The position numbers were made by a program, and so were the translations under genes. The notes beneath the pieces were generated by a model. That model was not told the origin of the DNA. It worked only from the letters and a program-made list of their open reading frames with translations, and searched no databases. Positions 5,340 to 12,997 of a stretch of 14,996 nucleotides of DNA are shown here, in pieces; the first letter of the stretch is position 1, and each line of letters opens with the position of its first letter. The stretch is from Methanobacterium sp. (lineage in GTDB: Archaea > Methanobacteriota > Methanobacteria > Methanobacteriales > Methanobacteriaceae): NCBI GenBank assembly GCA_003164415.1, contig PLTK01000122.1, forward strand, positions 1 through 14,996, read 5' to 3'.

Positions 5340-7406
5340 TCAATATTCTATTTTTGGAATGGTGAAATAGAATGTTGAACCTTTTCCGAGTTCTGATTCT
5401 GCCCATATCCGTCCACCGTGGAGGTGTACAATTTTTTGTGCAATTGCAAGTCCAATTCCAGTTCCTTCATATTCTTCGTTTCCGTGTAAGCGTTGGAATA
5501 TTGTGAAAATACGATTTAAGTGTTCGGAGTCAATTCCAATACCATTATCCTTAACTGATAATAGGAAGTGGTCCTTTTGTTTGATGGCAGATATATGTAT
5601 TTGAGGAGTTTCTTGGCTTCGATATTTAATTGCATTGCCAATAAGGTTTTGGAACAAATAAACTAATAACTTCTCATCCCCCATAATATTAGGTAATGGA
5701 TCATAAGTGATAGTTACATTATTTTCTTCCGTTTGCACTACTAAGTTTATTAATGTCTCCTCTAAAACTTTATCGAGTTTGACAGGGTTAAATTCTCTTT
5801 CTTTTTTCATTACTTGAGAATATTCAAGAAGGTCTTTGATCATGTTGTTCAAACGTTTTGCTCCATCCACGGCAAATCCAATGAACTCATTAGCGTTTTG
5901 ATCTAACTGATCTTTATATCTTTTTTCAAGTAATTGTAGAAAACTTGTAATCATTCGTAATGGTTCACGTAAGTCATGAGATGCTACATGTGCAAAATGT
6001 TCGAGTTCTTGATTAGAACGGGATAACTCATCCATTGTTTTTTTAAGTTTTTCATCACTAAGTTTACGTTCTGTGATATCTATGAAAGAAGATACAGATC
6101 CTCTTGGTTTTCCATTTTCATCGAGAAGTGGTGTAGCATTTCCTAACATTTGCCTTTGAGAACCATCAGGATATACAAAACTGAATTCAAAATTATTTAT
6201 TTCTTCCCCACGCGCAGACATTTGAATAGGCATCTCTTCAGGTTTCAAGTCTGTGCCATCCTTAAACATTTTAAAAGTATCCGGCTGATCTTCCTCTGGT
6301 GCTGACTTTGAAATTTCAGAACCAAGTGGAAGATTTAACCAATCATAAGCAAGCTTATTACCTGAAATATGGATGGCTTTTGGATCATTTGCAATCCAAA
6401 CAGCAGCTGGAACTGCATCTAAAACTTTTTCTAAATTTTCTAAATTAGTTAAGGCATTTACTTCGCTCTCACGCAATGCTTTTTCTGTGTTTTTACGTTT
6501 ACTGATATCGCGGATGAAAAGAGAAAAACCATTTTTCCAGGGATATGCTCTAAATTCAGACCATATATCCCCAATCACAGCTTTTGTGGTCCAAGTGCGG
6601 GGAATTTTATCCTTCATTGTCTTTTTACATTGCTTGTATGGAATGGAATTAACAAAATTGGGAAGTACATTACATATTACTTCTCCAAGCATTTCTTCTC
6701 TTGAAAGGTTTGCAAATTTTTCGGCTGCAGCATTTACATACACATATCGCCATTTGGAGTCTAAAATTAAAAAGGCATCGGTAAAATTATCAAGAACCTC
6801 ATCGAACCTTGCCTCACTGGTCAGTAATGCATCTTCGACTTTAGATTTTGCAGTACTTAATCTAAGTGTTATTATCCCATAAGAAATATCATCCGCTAAA
6901 TCTGCTAATAATTTAATTTCATCATCTGAAAAAGGATCTGGTTCACTAGAGTAAATAGTCACCGCTCCAAATGACTTATCTTTATTCATTAAAGGAAGAG
7001 CCAAAATTGAAGCATAGCCTCTTTTTAACGCTTCTTCTCTCCATGGCTCAAAATTTGGATCAATTTGCATATTTTTACAAGAACAAATTTTACCATCATG
7101 AATAGCTGTACCTGTGGGTTCTCGACTATGTTTATTACCTGCCCAAGTGATATCCAGTGTTTTTATATAACCTTGATCAAACCCAGAATAAGCCACTGGA
7201 ATTACTTTTTTATTTTCTTCATCTTCAGCTAAGCCTACCCATACCATTGCATGACCACAGTCTTCTATGATAATTTTACATACTTCTTCTAAATATTCAA
7301 TTTCATCTTGGGCATATCTCATGGCCCGATTGCTATTACTAAGTGTTTGAAGTGTCTTATTAAGTCTTTTAAGTTCTATTTCCGTGTTTTGCCCTTCTGT
7401 TTTCAC
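5340..7406 (-). CDS. GAF-PAS-PAS sensor histidine kinase, soluble
   Basis: A 688-residue kinase without membrane segments, so it senses a cytoplasmic signal. By residue: a short coiled region (1-25), GAF (about 25-187, with GTAIHDGK and PFSDDEIKLLADLADD), PAS (197-307), PAS with PAC ending SFIDITER (322-450), HisKA with SHDLREPL (phospho-accepting H477), and the HATPase. The HATPase has the N box QNLIGNAIKY (N587, N591), G1 VKDNGIGI (about 618-625), F box FTIFQRLH and G2 GTGIGLAI (648-655). All catalytic motifs are intact. The start chosen is the GTG at 7406, four bases after GGGTGGG. A GTG three codons upstream (7415) is possible but lacks a ribosome site. No receiver or output regulator gene is nearby, so it is an orphan kinase; the partner is unknown. 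Archaeal methanogens often carry many such kinases. Confidence 0.9.
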   Translation of the reverse strand: MKTEGQNTEIELKRLNKTLQTLSNSNRAMRYAQDEIEYLEEVCKIIIEDCGHAMVWVGLAEDEENKKVIPVAYSGFDQGYIKTLDITWAGNKHSREPTGTAIHDGKICSCKNMQIDPNFEPWREEALKRGYASILALPLMNKDKSFGAVTIYSSEPDPFSDDEIKLLADLADDISYGIITLRLSTAKSKVEDALLTSEARFDEVLDNFTDAFLILDSKWRYVYVNAAAEKFANLSREEMLGEVICNVLPNFVNSIPYKQCKKTMKDKIPRTWTTKAVIGDIWSEFRAYPWKNGFSLFIRDISKRKNTEKALRESEVNALTNLENLEKVLDAVPAAVWIANDPKAIHISGNKLAYDWLNLPLGSEISKSAPEEDQPDTFKMFKDGTDLKPEEMPIQMSARGEEINNFEFSFVYPDGSQRQMLGNATPLLDENGKPRGSVSSFIDITERKLSDEKLKKTMDELSRSNQELEHFAHVASHDLREPLRMITSFLQLLEKRYKDQLDQNANEFIGFAVDGAKRLNNMIKDLLEYSQVMKKEREFNPVKLDKVLEETLINLVVQTEENNVTITYDPLPNIMGDEKLLVYLFQNLIGNAIKYRSQETPQIHISAIKQKDHFLLSVKDNGIGIDSEHLNRIFTIFQRLHGNEEYEGTGIGLAIAQKIVHLHGGRIWAESELGKGSTFYFTIPKIEY

Positions 7407-8149
7407 ATAACCCACCCGTGGAGACTATCAAACAACACCCTAATCTAATATCAAATTTTAGCAATTTATCAAACCATTTTAAAGATGATAGAATCATCTT
7501 CTAAAAATTATAAAATTTAACATAAGTTATTCCAATATACTAATTTATTATTTATTTTTGTTAGTACTTGTTTATAATATTTTTATATTTTATGAGTTTG
7601 TTCAAGTTAATGTGTATTGGGACTGTAAAAATTTCAATAAAGTTAATACTTAATTATATAAAAAGTATGTCAAATCATTGTAATGAAAAAGTAACTAATG
7701 GGTATAAATAGTCAAATAATGTAAACTATTGACTTTGAAATAGAATTTTGCCTGCAATAGTATTCAGGAATATCTGCACCTTTAACTGTAAGACTCTAGT
7801 TTGTATTAATTATATGTACATACAGATAACTCTCAATAGCTTTTTCAATAAAAATAGTTTCATACTAAATATTTTAACTTTTTTTATAAAAATATCTTTG
7901 TTTACACAATAAGAAGACAATGTTGTAAAAAAACAAAATAAATTTTGTATTAAACGTTTCAAATATTATTTTTCCTTCTAATGTTCTATATTGAAATTAT
8001 CGTACAGAACTTTGAAATTTTTAATATATAATTAGTTACTATATATAATCCCAATTCAATAATATATACAAATTAGTTGCTTAAAATTAAATGAAAATTC
8101 TATTAAAAACTTAAATAAGTTATAATTTATTTACAAGTAGTTTATGAAT

Positions 8150-8180
8150 ATAATTATACGAATTTAGAATGTATAATTAT
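8150..8180. repeat. 10-bp perfect inverted repeat
   Basis: ATAATTATAC (8150-8159) is matched by GTATAATTAT (8171-8180) with an 11-base spacer. It is purely AT-rich apart from one C-G pair, so chance is possible. It could form a hairpin or be a dimeric-regulator site. Confidence 0.4.
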
Positions 8181-8181
8181 C

Positions 8182-8270
8182 CTGAAAATTTTATGAAATG
8201 ATGGATTATCTCTACAAAAGTATATGAAAATTTAATGTGGTATTATATATGAATAGCATAAAATTTTCAG
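8182..8270. repeat. 14-bp perfect inverted repeat with 61-base spacer
   Basis: CTGAAAATTTTATG (8182-8195) and CATAAAATTTTCAG (8257-8270) are exact reverse complements. A third, imperfect relative (ATGAAAATTTAATG) lies between them at about 8224-8237. It could be a long hairpin in the 3' region of the DUF116 transcript, or the ends of a small non-coding element. No transposase is near. Confidence 0.5.
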
Positions 8271-8342
8271 ATTTTTATTAAGATATTATAATATTAAAGT
8301 TGAAAAGTGAATTTAATACATTTAAAAATAATATAATTTAGA

Positions 8343-9053
8343 TCACAATGTTTTGGGGGTGTATGATTCATTATCACAGCCGTTTATTCCGGTTCGTTTT
8401 TCTTTTACTTGGATTTCACCCATCTTTTCAAGTACAGCCTTTGCATCGACTTTGGTATTGATACATCCATCCTTTAATAGTGGAACTCCTTGACATGAAA
8501 ATTTTGATAGTTTCATCATAGATAAATTAAGATCTTGGTAACAAGCTACTCCAAGAACAGCTTTGAAATCATTTTTTTCAAGAATTTTCTTTAAAAATGT
8601 TGATCCTGGTATGATAAACACTTTAAATCCCATATTTTCTCCTTTAGTTTTAAGAACACCTATAACACATCTGTTACAATCTGTGCATACAAGTCCTGAA
8701 GATTCGAGTTTGGCTTCACAGTCGGTATGTCTTAAACAGTGAGGTAGAACCAGTATTTTATCTTGGGGTTCAAGTTTTTTGAAGTATTTTTCGTTTACAC
8801 TGTTTCTTACTTCTACACCTATCTGATCAACTATTTTAGCATCTACCCCAACATTCTCGGAAAACTTTTTGAAGAGTCCATAGAACATGTCTATGGTAAA
8901 AAGCAAAAGTCTTGGAAAAACAAGTTTATCTTCCTTAAGTAAAAGTTTTCCCAGTATCAAAGTCACGGAAAGTAGTGCGAGTATTACTAAAACAATAACA
9001 AACACTATTTGTCCAAATATTTGATAAAATTCATAAAAAATCATATTATACAT
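8343..9053 (-). CDS. DUF116 family membrane-anchored Cys-rich protein
   Basis: A 236-residue protein of the DUF116 family, common in methanogens and anaerobes, function unknown. An N-terminal membrane segment lies at about residues 14-36, followed by a cytoplasmic-type domain. Eight cysteines fall in characteristic places: LPHC106, C112, the C123-x2-C126-x2-C129 cluster, GVAC171, C187 and DGC197. This pattern suggests a metal or iron-sulfur centre. The region VFIIPGSTFLKKILE and the ending PLLKDGCINTKVDA are family landmarks. No clear ribosome site precedes the ATG at 9053. A TATA-like TTTAATATA at 9076-9068 lies about 25-28 bases from the second ATG (9044), so a leaderless message starting at Met4 is possible and would give 233 residues. 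Confidence 0.85.
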   Translation of the reverse strand: MYNMIFYEFYQIFGQIVFVIVLVILALLSVTLILGKLLLKEDKLVFPRLLLFTIDMFYGLFKKFSENVGVDAKIVDQIGVEVRNSVNEKYFKKLEPQDKILVLPHCLRHTDCEAKLESSGLVCTDCNRCVIGVLKTKGENMGFKVFIIPGSTFLKKILEKNDFKAVLGVACYQDLNLSMMKLSKFSCQGVPLLKDGCINTKVDAKAVLEKMGEIQVKEKRTGINGCDNESYTPKTL

Positions 9054-9067
9054 TTAGTGTTTACTAC

Positions 9068-9076
9068 TATATTAAA
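9068..9076 (-). promoter_or_regulatory. TATA-like box of the DUF116 gene
   Basis: Reads TTTAATATA on the minus strand. Its distance to the start codons at 9053 and 9044 (about 19 and 28 bases from the centre) fits a leaderless transcript from the second ATG. It is assigned by spacing only. Confidence 0.3.
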
Positions 9077-9143
9077 TTATTTAGTTGAATAAATTCGTGA
9101 TATTAATGGTTATTATTAGTGGTTTTAACAGATTTTGAGGGTG

Positions 9144-9635
9144 TTATTGATTTATTTTTTCAATTTTATAATCTTTAATAAGTCCTTCTATTTCAACACC
9201 ATCGGGAACGGCCGTGATATTCAAACCAGAGAGATCTTCACATGTACATAGAATATCTTGTTCGGGATGTGTTCCTGCCTGCACATTACAGTCTAATCTT
9301 ATACGATCTCCACATGCAACAACCATTTTTAGCCTTTTTGAAGTTGGATGATCTTTAGGTAGAACTATGATTGGTGATGAAAATTCTTTAATAAGATAAA
9401 TCATGGATTTTATTCCGATTTCTTCCTTTAGTCCAGCATTAAAGGTAGAAACAGCTATTAAATCATCCTTCCCGAGGAAAAGAACAATCTCTTCTTTTTC
9501 AGGTGTTCCTATGAATATTTGCTTGTCGCGACCTGTCTTTGATAGGCCCAATTCCCCGGAACTTCCAATTAAAAATAAAATTTCATTTGGACTTAATCCA
9601 ATTCTTTGACGTTGTCGGACTGACATGATGGGCAT
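9144..9635 (-). CDS. Conserved-looking hypothetical protein, 163 residues
   Basis: I do not recognise the family. The sequence looks like a soluble alpha/beta protein: strands at IVLFLGKDDLIAVST and SSPIIVLPKD, and a C-terminal cysteine group with C108 (VVACGD), C116 (RLDCNVQAGTHPEQD) and C130-x-C132 (ILCTCEDL). There is no signal peptide or membrane segment. The first 15 codons overlap the end of the upstream zinc-ribbon gene in another frame by 43 bases (9593-9635). ATG 9635 has GGAAAGAGAG about 5 bases upstream; ATG 9626 (MSVRQRQR) is a second choice. The frame is long and codon use is like the neighbours, so it is very likely real. Overlap with a zinc-ribbon gene suggests translational coupling and a shared role, perhaps in nucleic-acid handling (inference only). 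Confidence 0.75.
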   Translation of the reverse strand: MPIMSVRQRQRIGLSPNEILFLIGSSGELGLSKTGRDKQIFIGTPEKEEIVLFLGKDDLIAVSTFNAGLKEEIGIKSMIYLIKEFSSPIIVLPKDHPTSKRLKMVVACGDRIRLDCNVQAGTHPEQDILCTCEDLSGLNITAVPDGVEIEGLIKDYKIEKINQ

Positions 9636-9727
9636 ACAACTCTCTTTCCAATGCCTTTAAATTCGTTTCCACAGTCCAAACATTTATAACGCTTGGTTTT
9701 AAGCTTTTTCATCTTAATATCGGCCAT
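9593..9727 (-). CDS. Small zinc-ribbon protein, 44 residues
   Basis: A short gene easily missed by length cut-offs. It begins MADIKMKKLKTKRYKCLDCG, a lysine-rich N-terminal tail, then C-x2-C (C16, C19), a short loop, and a second VCPSCQSD knuckle (C32-x2-C35). This forms a rubredoxin-like or ribbon-type zinc site. The ATG at 9727 has a strong GGAGGG site four bases upstream. Basic tail plus zinc ribbon is typical of small archaeal nucleic-acid- or ribosome-associated proteins, but no specific function can be read. It ends with TAA at 9595-9593, inside the next gene, which is in a different frame. It is divergent from the chelatase gene at 9962. Confidence 0.82.
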   Translation of the reverse strand: MADIKMKKLKTKRYKCLDCGNEFKGIGKRVVCPSCQSDNVKELD

Positions 9728-9887
9728 TGGCCCTCCAACTGTGCACATATATTATCACCAAAATTTATCTATGTTTTGTGTATTATTTATTAGTTGTTAT
9801 TTAAAAAATCATATATAAAAAAAACATTATATGAATGGCATATCTTTTGATAAATCTCATTCTTGACTAACTATTTATCCTCTACAT

Positions 9888-9897
9888 TTTATATAAA
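9888..9897 (+). promoter_or_regulatory. TATA box of the chelatase gene
   Basis: TTTATATAAA, a near-consensus archaeal TATA box, 65-74 bases upstream of the TTG start at 9962. This places transcription start near 9918 and leaves a leader of about 45 bases that contains the AGGTGA ribosome site. Confidence 0.5.
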
Positions 9898-9950
9898 CAA
9901 TAAAATATATTGATCGTTAAAACAAATCAAGAGAACACACTTCTAATAAA

Positions 9951-9956
9951 AGGTGA
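9951..9956 (+). promoter_or_regulatory. Ribosome binding site that fixes the TTG start
   Basis: AGGTGA, five bases before TTG at 9962. A GTG at 9953 lies inside this site, so it should not be used as the start even though it lengthens the frame by three codons. Confidence 0.6.
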
Positions 9957-9961
9957 GACTA

Positions 9962-12073
9962 TTGAAAAATCTTATTTTTCCATTTACAGCAATTGTGGGT
10001 CAAGATGACGTTAAAAAATCTCTAATATTAAATGCTATAAATCCTAGTATTGGTGGCGTTTTAATTAAGGGAGATAAAGGAACAGGAAAAACAACAGCAG
10101 TCAGAGCTTTAGCAGATCTTTTGCCTCCAATAAAAGTTATTAAGGGCTGTGCTTTTAACTGCGACCCTGATGACAAAGATTCACTCTGTGATTCTTGCAA
10201 ATCAGAAGGATATGAAGTTGAGATTAAAAACATGCGTGTAGTTGAACTGCCATTAGGTTCAACAGAAGATAGAGTAGTTGGATCAATTAATATAGAAAAA
10301 GCCTTAAAAGAAGGTATAAAATCTTTAGAACCGGGAATACTGGCTGATGCTAATAGGAACATTCTTTATGTTGATGAAATTAACCTTTTAGATGACAACC
10401 TAGTTGATGTGTTATTGGATGCTGCTGCATATGGTGTTAACATTGTTGAAAGGGAAGGAATTTCTGTTGCACATCCATCCAACTTCATGTTGGTGGGTAC
10501 CATGAACCCTGCAGAAGGTGAGCTAAGACCTCAACTTTCAGATCGTATTGGCCTCCACATATCTGTTCATAGTATCATGAATTTGGAAGAAAGGGTCCAA
10601 ATAATGGAAAGGCGTGAAGAATTCGAAAAGGATCCATCTGCTTTCCAAGAAAAGTTCAAGAAGGACCAAGGCATGATATTGGAGAGTATTGTTACAGCAA
10701 GGGAAATGCTCAAGAAAGTGTATGTTTCCAGAGATATTATGGGAATAATAGCTTATGTTTGCATGGAAGTGGGAGTTGACGGGCACAGGGCAGATATAGC
10801 AATTTTAAAGACTTCAAAAACAATTGCAGCCTATCAAAAAATGGACAAAGTAAACACTGATCACGTTGAAGAAGCAGCTCAACTTGTACTGGGTGAGAGG
10901 TTCCATAAATCCTCTCAAAATAAGAATAAGATCAATCAGATGGTTCAAAAAGCTAAGGAAGATATTTCTAAGAAAAAAAAGGAACAAGAAGAAAGTCAAA
11001 ATTCTGATAAAAAAGAACCTCAAAGCGGTAATGAGCAAAGTCCTGAAGGAACCAAACAACCCGAAGATCATAATGAAAAGGGAGAAAATAATCCGCCTAA
11101 ACAAGAAGAAAGTGAGGAACCAGGAAAATCAAATAAACAGGAAAGTAAGACCGTACAAAATCCGGGGGATCACACAGCTGAATCTTTAGATGATAATAAT
11201 TCAGATATTAATGAGAAGGGTAAAAAACTTAAGAGTCTTGAGAAGGAAGAGGGTACAGATTCTTGTGATCAAGGTCTTGATATAAAAAAATTGCTTAAAA
11301 TTAAGGGGAAAAAAAAGAAGAAACTATACGGTAAACGGGTAGATTCAACTACTCAAAAGGGTAAATATGTCAAAAGTAGGCTTTCAAAGGACTTAAAAAA
11401 TGATATTGCCATTGATGCAACTTTAAGGGCTGCTGCTATGAGTTCTGATGGTATTATCAAGGTCAAAAGTGAAGATCTTAGGCATAAAGTTCGAAAACAT
11501 GGTGCAAAAGCTTCTTTAGCTCTTGTTGTGGATATAAGTGGATCTATGTACTCCGAAAAAAAAGCTGAAAGGATAAAGGATATTCTAATAAATGTCATGG
11601 AGGATGCGGGCCGAAAAGGCGATAAAATAAGTGTTATTGGTTTTAAGGGTAAAAAAGCTGCAGTTATAATTCCAACAACCAAAAGGGCAACTTCGTTTAG
11701 GGAACAGATTGATAACATAACAATTGGCGGCACAACCCCACTAGCATCAGGAATGAAAAAGGGATTTGAGATTCTTAAAAAGGAAAAATTCAAGCAAGAA
11801 TATGTGCCTATGATGTTGATACTCACAGATGGCATGCCGAATGTTGCTGTTGATGAAAATCCTAGGAAAGATGCATTGAAAATTGCAGGTGAACTGAAAG
11901 ACAATGAAATACAAACCATTGTTGTGAACTTTGAACTTGCAGTTAAATATGGTAGGGATATGAATATGGAACTTGCTGTGGCCTCTGGCGGACGTTACTA
12001 CGATCTTGAAGACATAACAAATCCCGGGTGTGCAGTATCAATGATATTAGAAGATGAACGTAATGATTCATAG
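9962..12073 (+). CDS. Mg/Co-chelatase-type AAA+ plus VWA fusion protein (ChlI-ChlD)
   Basis: A 703-residue fusion of the ChlI-like AAA+ motor and the ChlD-like integrin-A domain. These work with a large CobN/ChlH/BchH-type subunit to insert metal into a tetrapyrrole using ATP. Visible parts: Walker A GDKGTGKTT (residues 37-45); a cysteine insert, C63-x3-C67-x8-C76-x2-C79, perhaps zinc-binding; Walker B ILYVDEIN (D138, E139); sensor region VGTMNPAEGELRPQLSDR with an Arg finger. A long charged Lys/Glu/Asn/Gln-rich linker (about 330-465) leads to the VWA domain with an intact MIDAS: DISGS (D524, S526, S528), GGTTP (T591/T592), LTDG (D623). Methanogens make no chlorophyll, so a cobalt (corrinoid) chelatase role is more likely; F430 nickel insertion uses a different, CfbA-type enzyme. 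No large subunit gene is in view. The start is TTG, decided by the ribosome site. Confidence 0.88.
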   Translation: MKNLIFPFTAIVGQDDVKKSLILNAINPSIGGVLIKGDKGTGKTTAVRALADLLPPIKVIKGCAFNCDPDDKDSLCDSCKSEGYEVEIKNMRVVELPLGSTEDRVVGSINIEKALKEGIKSLEPGILADANRNILYVDEINLLDDNLVDVLLDAAAYGVNIVEREGISVAHPSNFMLVGTMNPAEGELRPQLSDRIGLHISVHSIMNLEERVQIMERREEFEKDPSAFQEKFKKDQGMILESIVTAREMLKKVYVSRDIMGIIAYVCMEVGVDGHRADIAILKTSKTIAAYQKMDKVNTDHVEEAAQLVLGERFHKSSQNKNKINQMVQKAKEDISKKKKEQEESQNSDKKEPQSGNEQSPEGTKQPEDHNEKGENNPPKQEESEEPGKSNKQESKTVQNPGDHTAESLDDNNSDINEKGKKLKSLEKEEGTDSCDQGLDIKKLLKIKGKKKKKLYGKRVDSTTQKGKYVKSRLSKDLKNDIAIDATLRAAAMSSDGIIKVKSEDLRHKVRKHGAKASLALVVDISGSMYSEKKAERIKDILINVMEDAGRKGDKISVIGFKGKKAAVIIPTTKRATSFREQIDNITIGGTTPLASGMKKGFEILKKEKFKQEYVPMMLILTDGMPNVAVDENPRKDALKIAGELKDNEIQTIVVNFELAVKYGRDMNMELAVASGGRYYDLEDITNPGCAVSMILEDERNDS

Positions 12074-12117
12074 CCAAATAAATTAAATTCAATAAAATTT
12101 GGGATAGTTGTTTTAAA
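12074..12117 (+). terminator. Weak hairpin and T-tract after the chelatase gene
   Basis: CCAAAT (12074-12079) and ATTTGG (12097-12102) are inverted directly after the stop codon, followed by TTGTTTT. The stem is only six pairs; terminator role inferred from position. Confidence 0.25.
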
Positions 12118-12186
12118 AAAAATTTAAATCATGCTGATATTGCAATGATTTTTATAGTGGAAAGTTTAAGGTAGAGATGTATAATC

Positions 12187-12696
12187 ATGAATGTAACAGT
12201 GTACCATGCAGAACAGTGCGACCCAAAGAAATGCACAACAGTGAAACTTCAAAAGCAAGGCAAGATTAGGGTAGTTACTAAACTAAACATGCTGCCTAGA
12301 GGGGCGCTTGTTCTAGATCCCTTTACAGTAAAGTCAGCTTCACCAGAGGACAGAGAAATCGTTGAAAAAAATGGTATTGTAGGTCTTGATTGTTCATGGA
12401 ATAGGATACAGAAATCGAGCACAATGTTTAAAGGAAAAAAGTACCATAGAACTCTTCCTTTCCTTGTTGCATCCAATCCAACCAACTATGGAAAACCATG
12501 CAAACTCTCTACTGCAGAGGCTATTGCAGCAACTTTTTATATAGTGGGGCTTAAAGATAATGCTGTTGAAATAATGTCCCAGTTCAAGTGGGGACCTCAT
12601 TTTCTAAAACTCAACTATGAGTTATTAGAGGCATATTCATGCGCTAAAACAAGTGCAGAAGTTGTTAAGATTCAAAATGAATTTATAGGAGGCTAA
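12187..12696 (+). CDS. tsr3: Tsr3/DUF367 rRNA aminocarboxypropyltransferase
   Basis: A 169-residue archaeal Tsr3. The family transfers the 3-amino-3-carboxypropyl group of SAM to a (methyl)pseudouridine in helix 31 of small-subunit rRNA during late subunit maturation. Diagnostic stretches: an early YHAEQCDPKKCT, GLDCSWNR (66-73), RTLPFLVASNPTNYGKP (88-104), LSTAEAIAATFYIVGL (107-122) and FKWGPHFLKLN (133-143). Length is normal for archaea, which lack the long yeast tail. The ATG at 12187 follows a GGTAGAGATG stretch. The last codons contain the GGAGG ribosome site of the eL40 gene, whose ATG lies two bases after this stop, so the two are cotranscribed and linked in ribosome biogenesis. Confidence 0.92.
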   Translation: MNVTVYHAEQCDPKKCTTVKLQKQGKIRVVTKLNMLPRGALVLDPFTVKSASPEDREIVEKNGIVGLDCSWNRIQKSSTMFKGKKYHRTLPFLVASNPTNYGKPCKLSTAEAIAATFYIVGLKDNAVEIMSQFKWGPHFLKLNYELLEAYSCAKTSAEVVKIQNEFIGG

Positions 12697-12698
12697 AA

Positions 12699-12845
12699 AT
12701 GGCTAGATTTGAAGAAGCAGAGAATAGACTGTTCAAGATTAAAATTTGCCTTAAATGTAATGCAAGAAACCCTCCAACCGCTAAAACCTGTAGGAAATGC
12801 GGTTACAAGGGATTAAGATACAAGGCAAAGGAATCGAGAGGTTAA
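12699..12845 (+). CDS. rpl40e: 50S ribosomal protein L40e (eL40)
   Basis: A 48-residue archaeal eL40, without the ubiquitin fusion found in eukaryotes. The sequence MARFEEAENRLFKIKICLKC runs into a complete zinc finger, C17-x2-C20 and C31-x2-C34, with a basic tail ending YKAKESRG. The near-perfect ribosome site GGAGG lies eight bases upstream, overlapping the end of tsr3. The pairing with an rRNA-modifying enzyme makes this a ribosome-assembly operon. A nested inverted repeat begins four bases after the stop. Confidence 0.95.
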   Translation: MARFEEAENRLFKIKICLKCNARNPPTAKTCRKCGYKGLRYKAKESRG

Positions 12846-12848
12846 ATA

Positions 12849-12901
12849 GTTCATATATGATTTAACAGGAGGTTATACTCCTTCATGTTAAATTTATGAA
12901 C
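12849..12901 (+). terminator. Nested inverted repeat after rpl40e (terminator or RNA structure)
   Basis: Three stems nest symmetrically: GTTCAT/ATGAAC (12849-12854 with 12896-12901), ATTTAACA/TGTTAAAT, and GGAG/CTCC around a GTTATA loop. Small unpaired stretches lie between them. It starts four bases after the rpl40e stop and is followed by a TTAATTTTATTATTT tract. The simplest reading is a transcription end structure. Oddly, the left arm carries a perfect AGGAGG that the CTCC arm would hide, and an ATG lies 14 bases further on that opens only four codons. Confidence 0.5.
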
Positions 12902-12940
12902 TTAATTTTATTATTTCGGTAATAATATAAATATTGATTT

Positions 12941-12950
12941 TGATATATTT
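12941..12950 (+). promoter_or_regulatory. Candidate TATA box of the GGGP synthase gene
   Basis: TGATATATTT would place transcription start near 12972 and include the GAGTGA ribosome site in the leader. A second TATA-like run at about 12963-12971 (TTTATATAA) would give an almost leaderless message. I prefer the first. Confidence 0.3.
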
Positions 12951-12997
12951 TTTTGTAATATTTTTATATAACTTTAATTTAAATGCGAGTGATTTAG

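Larger units (their letters stand above)
7416..8342. other. 927-base gene-free AT-rich region
   Basis: No credible gene on either strand. A slightly more GC-rich patch at about 7731-7800 translates, on the minus strand, to a short unrecognised frame, and I do not call it. Near the right end lie two inverted repeats (8150-8180 and 8182-8270), given separately. The region should contain the kinase promoter at its left end and the 3' end of the DUF116 transcript at its right end. Confidence 0.6.

Noticed and set aside
7731..7815. Slightly GC-richer patch in the gene-free region, with a short minus-strand frame ending GKILFQSQ
   Set aside because: The frame is under 30 codons, has no start with a ribosome site and no recognisable family; it also does not fold into a tRNA-like shape by eye.
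9953..9955. GTG as the start of the chelatase gene
   Set aside because: It lies within the AGGTGA ribosome site that serves the TTG at 9962.
10866..11189. Lys/Asn-rich frame inside the chelatase gene
   Set aside because: It is an out-of-frame reading of the charged linker, which is biased in composition; the main frame is continuous through it.
11353..11919. Minus-strand 188-codon frame opposite the VWA domain
   Set aside because: The plus frame contains intact MIDAS motifs; the antisense frame is a by-product of codon bias.
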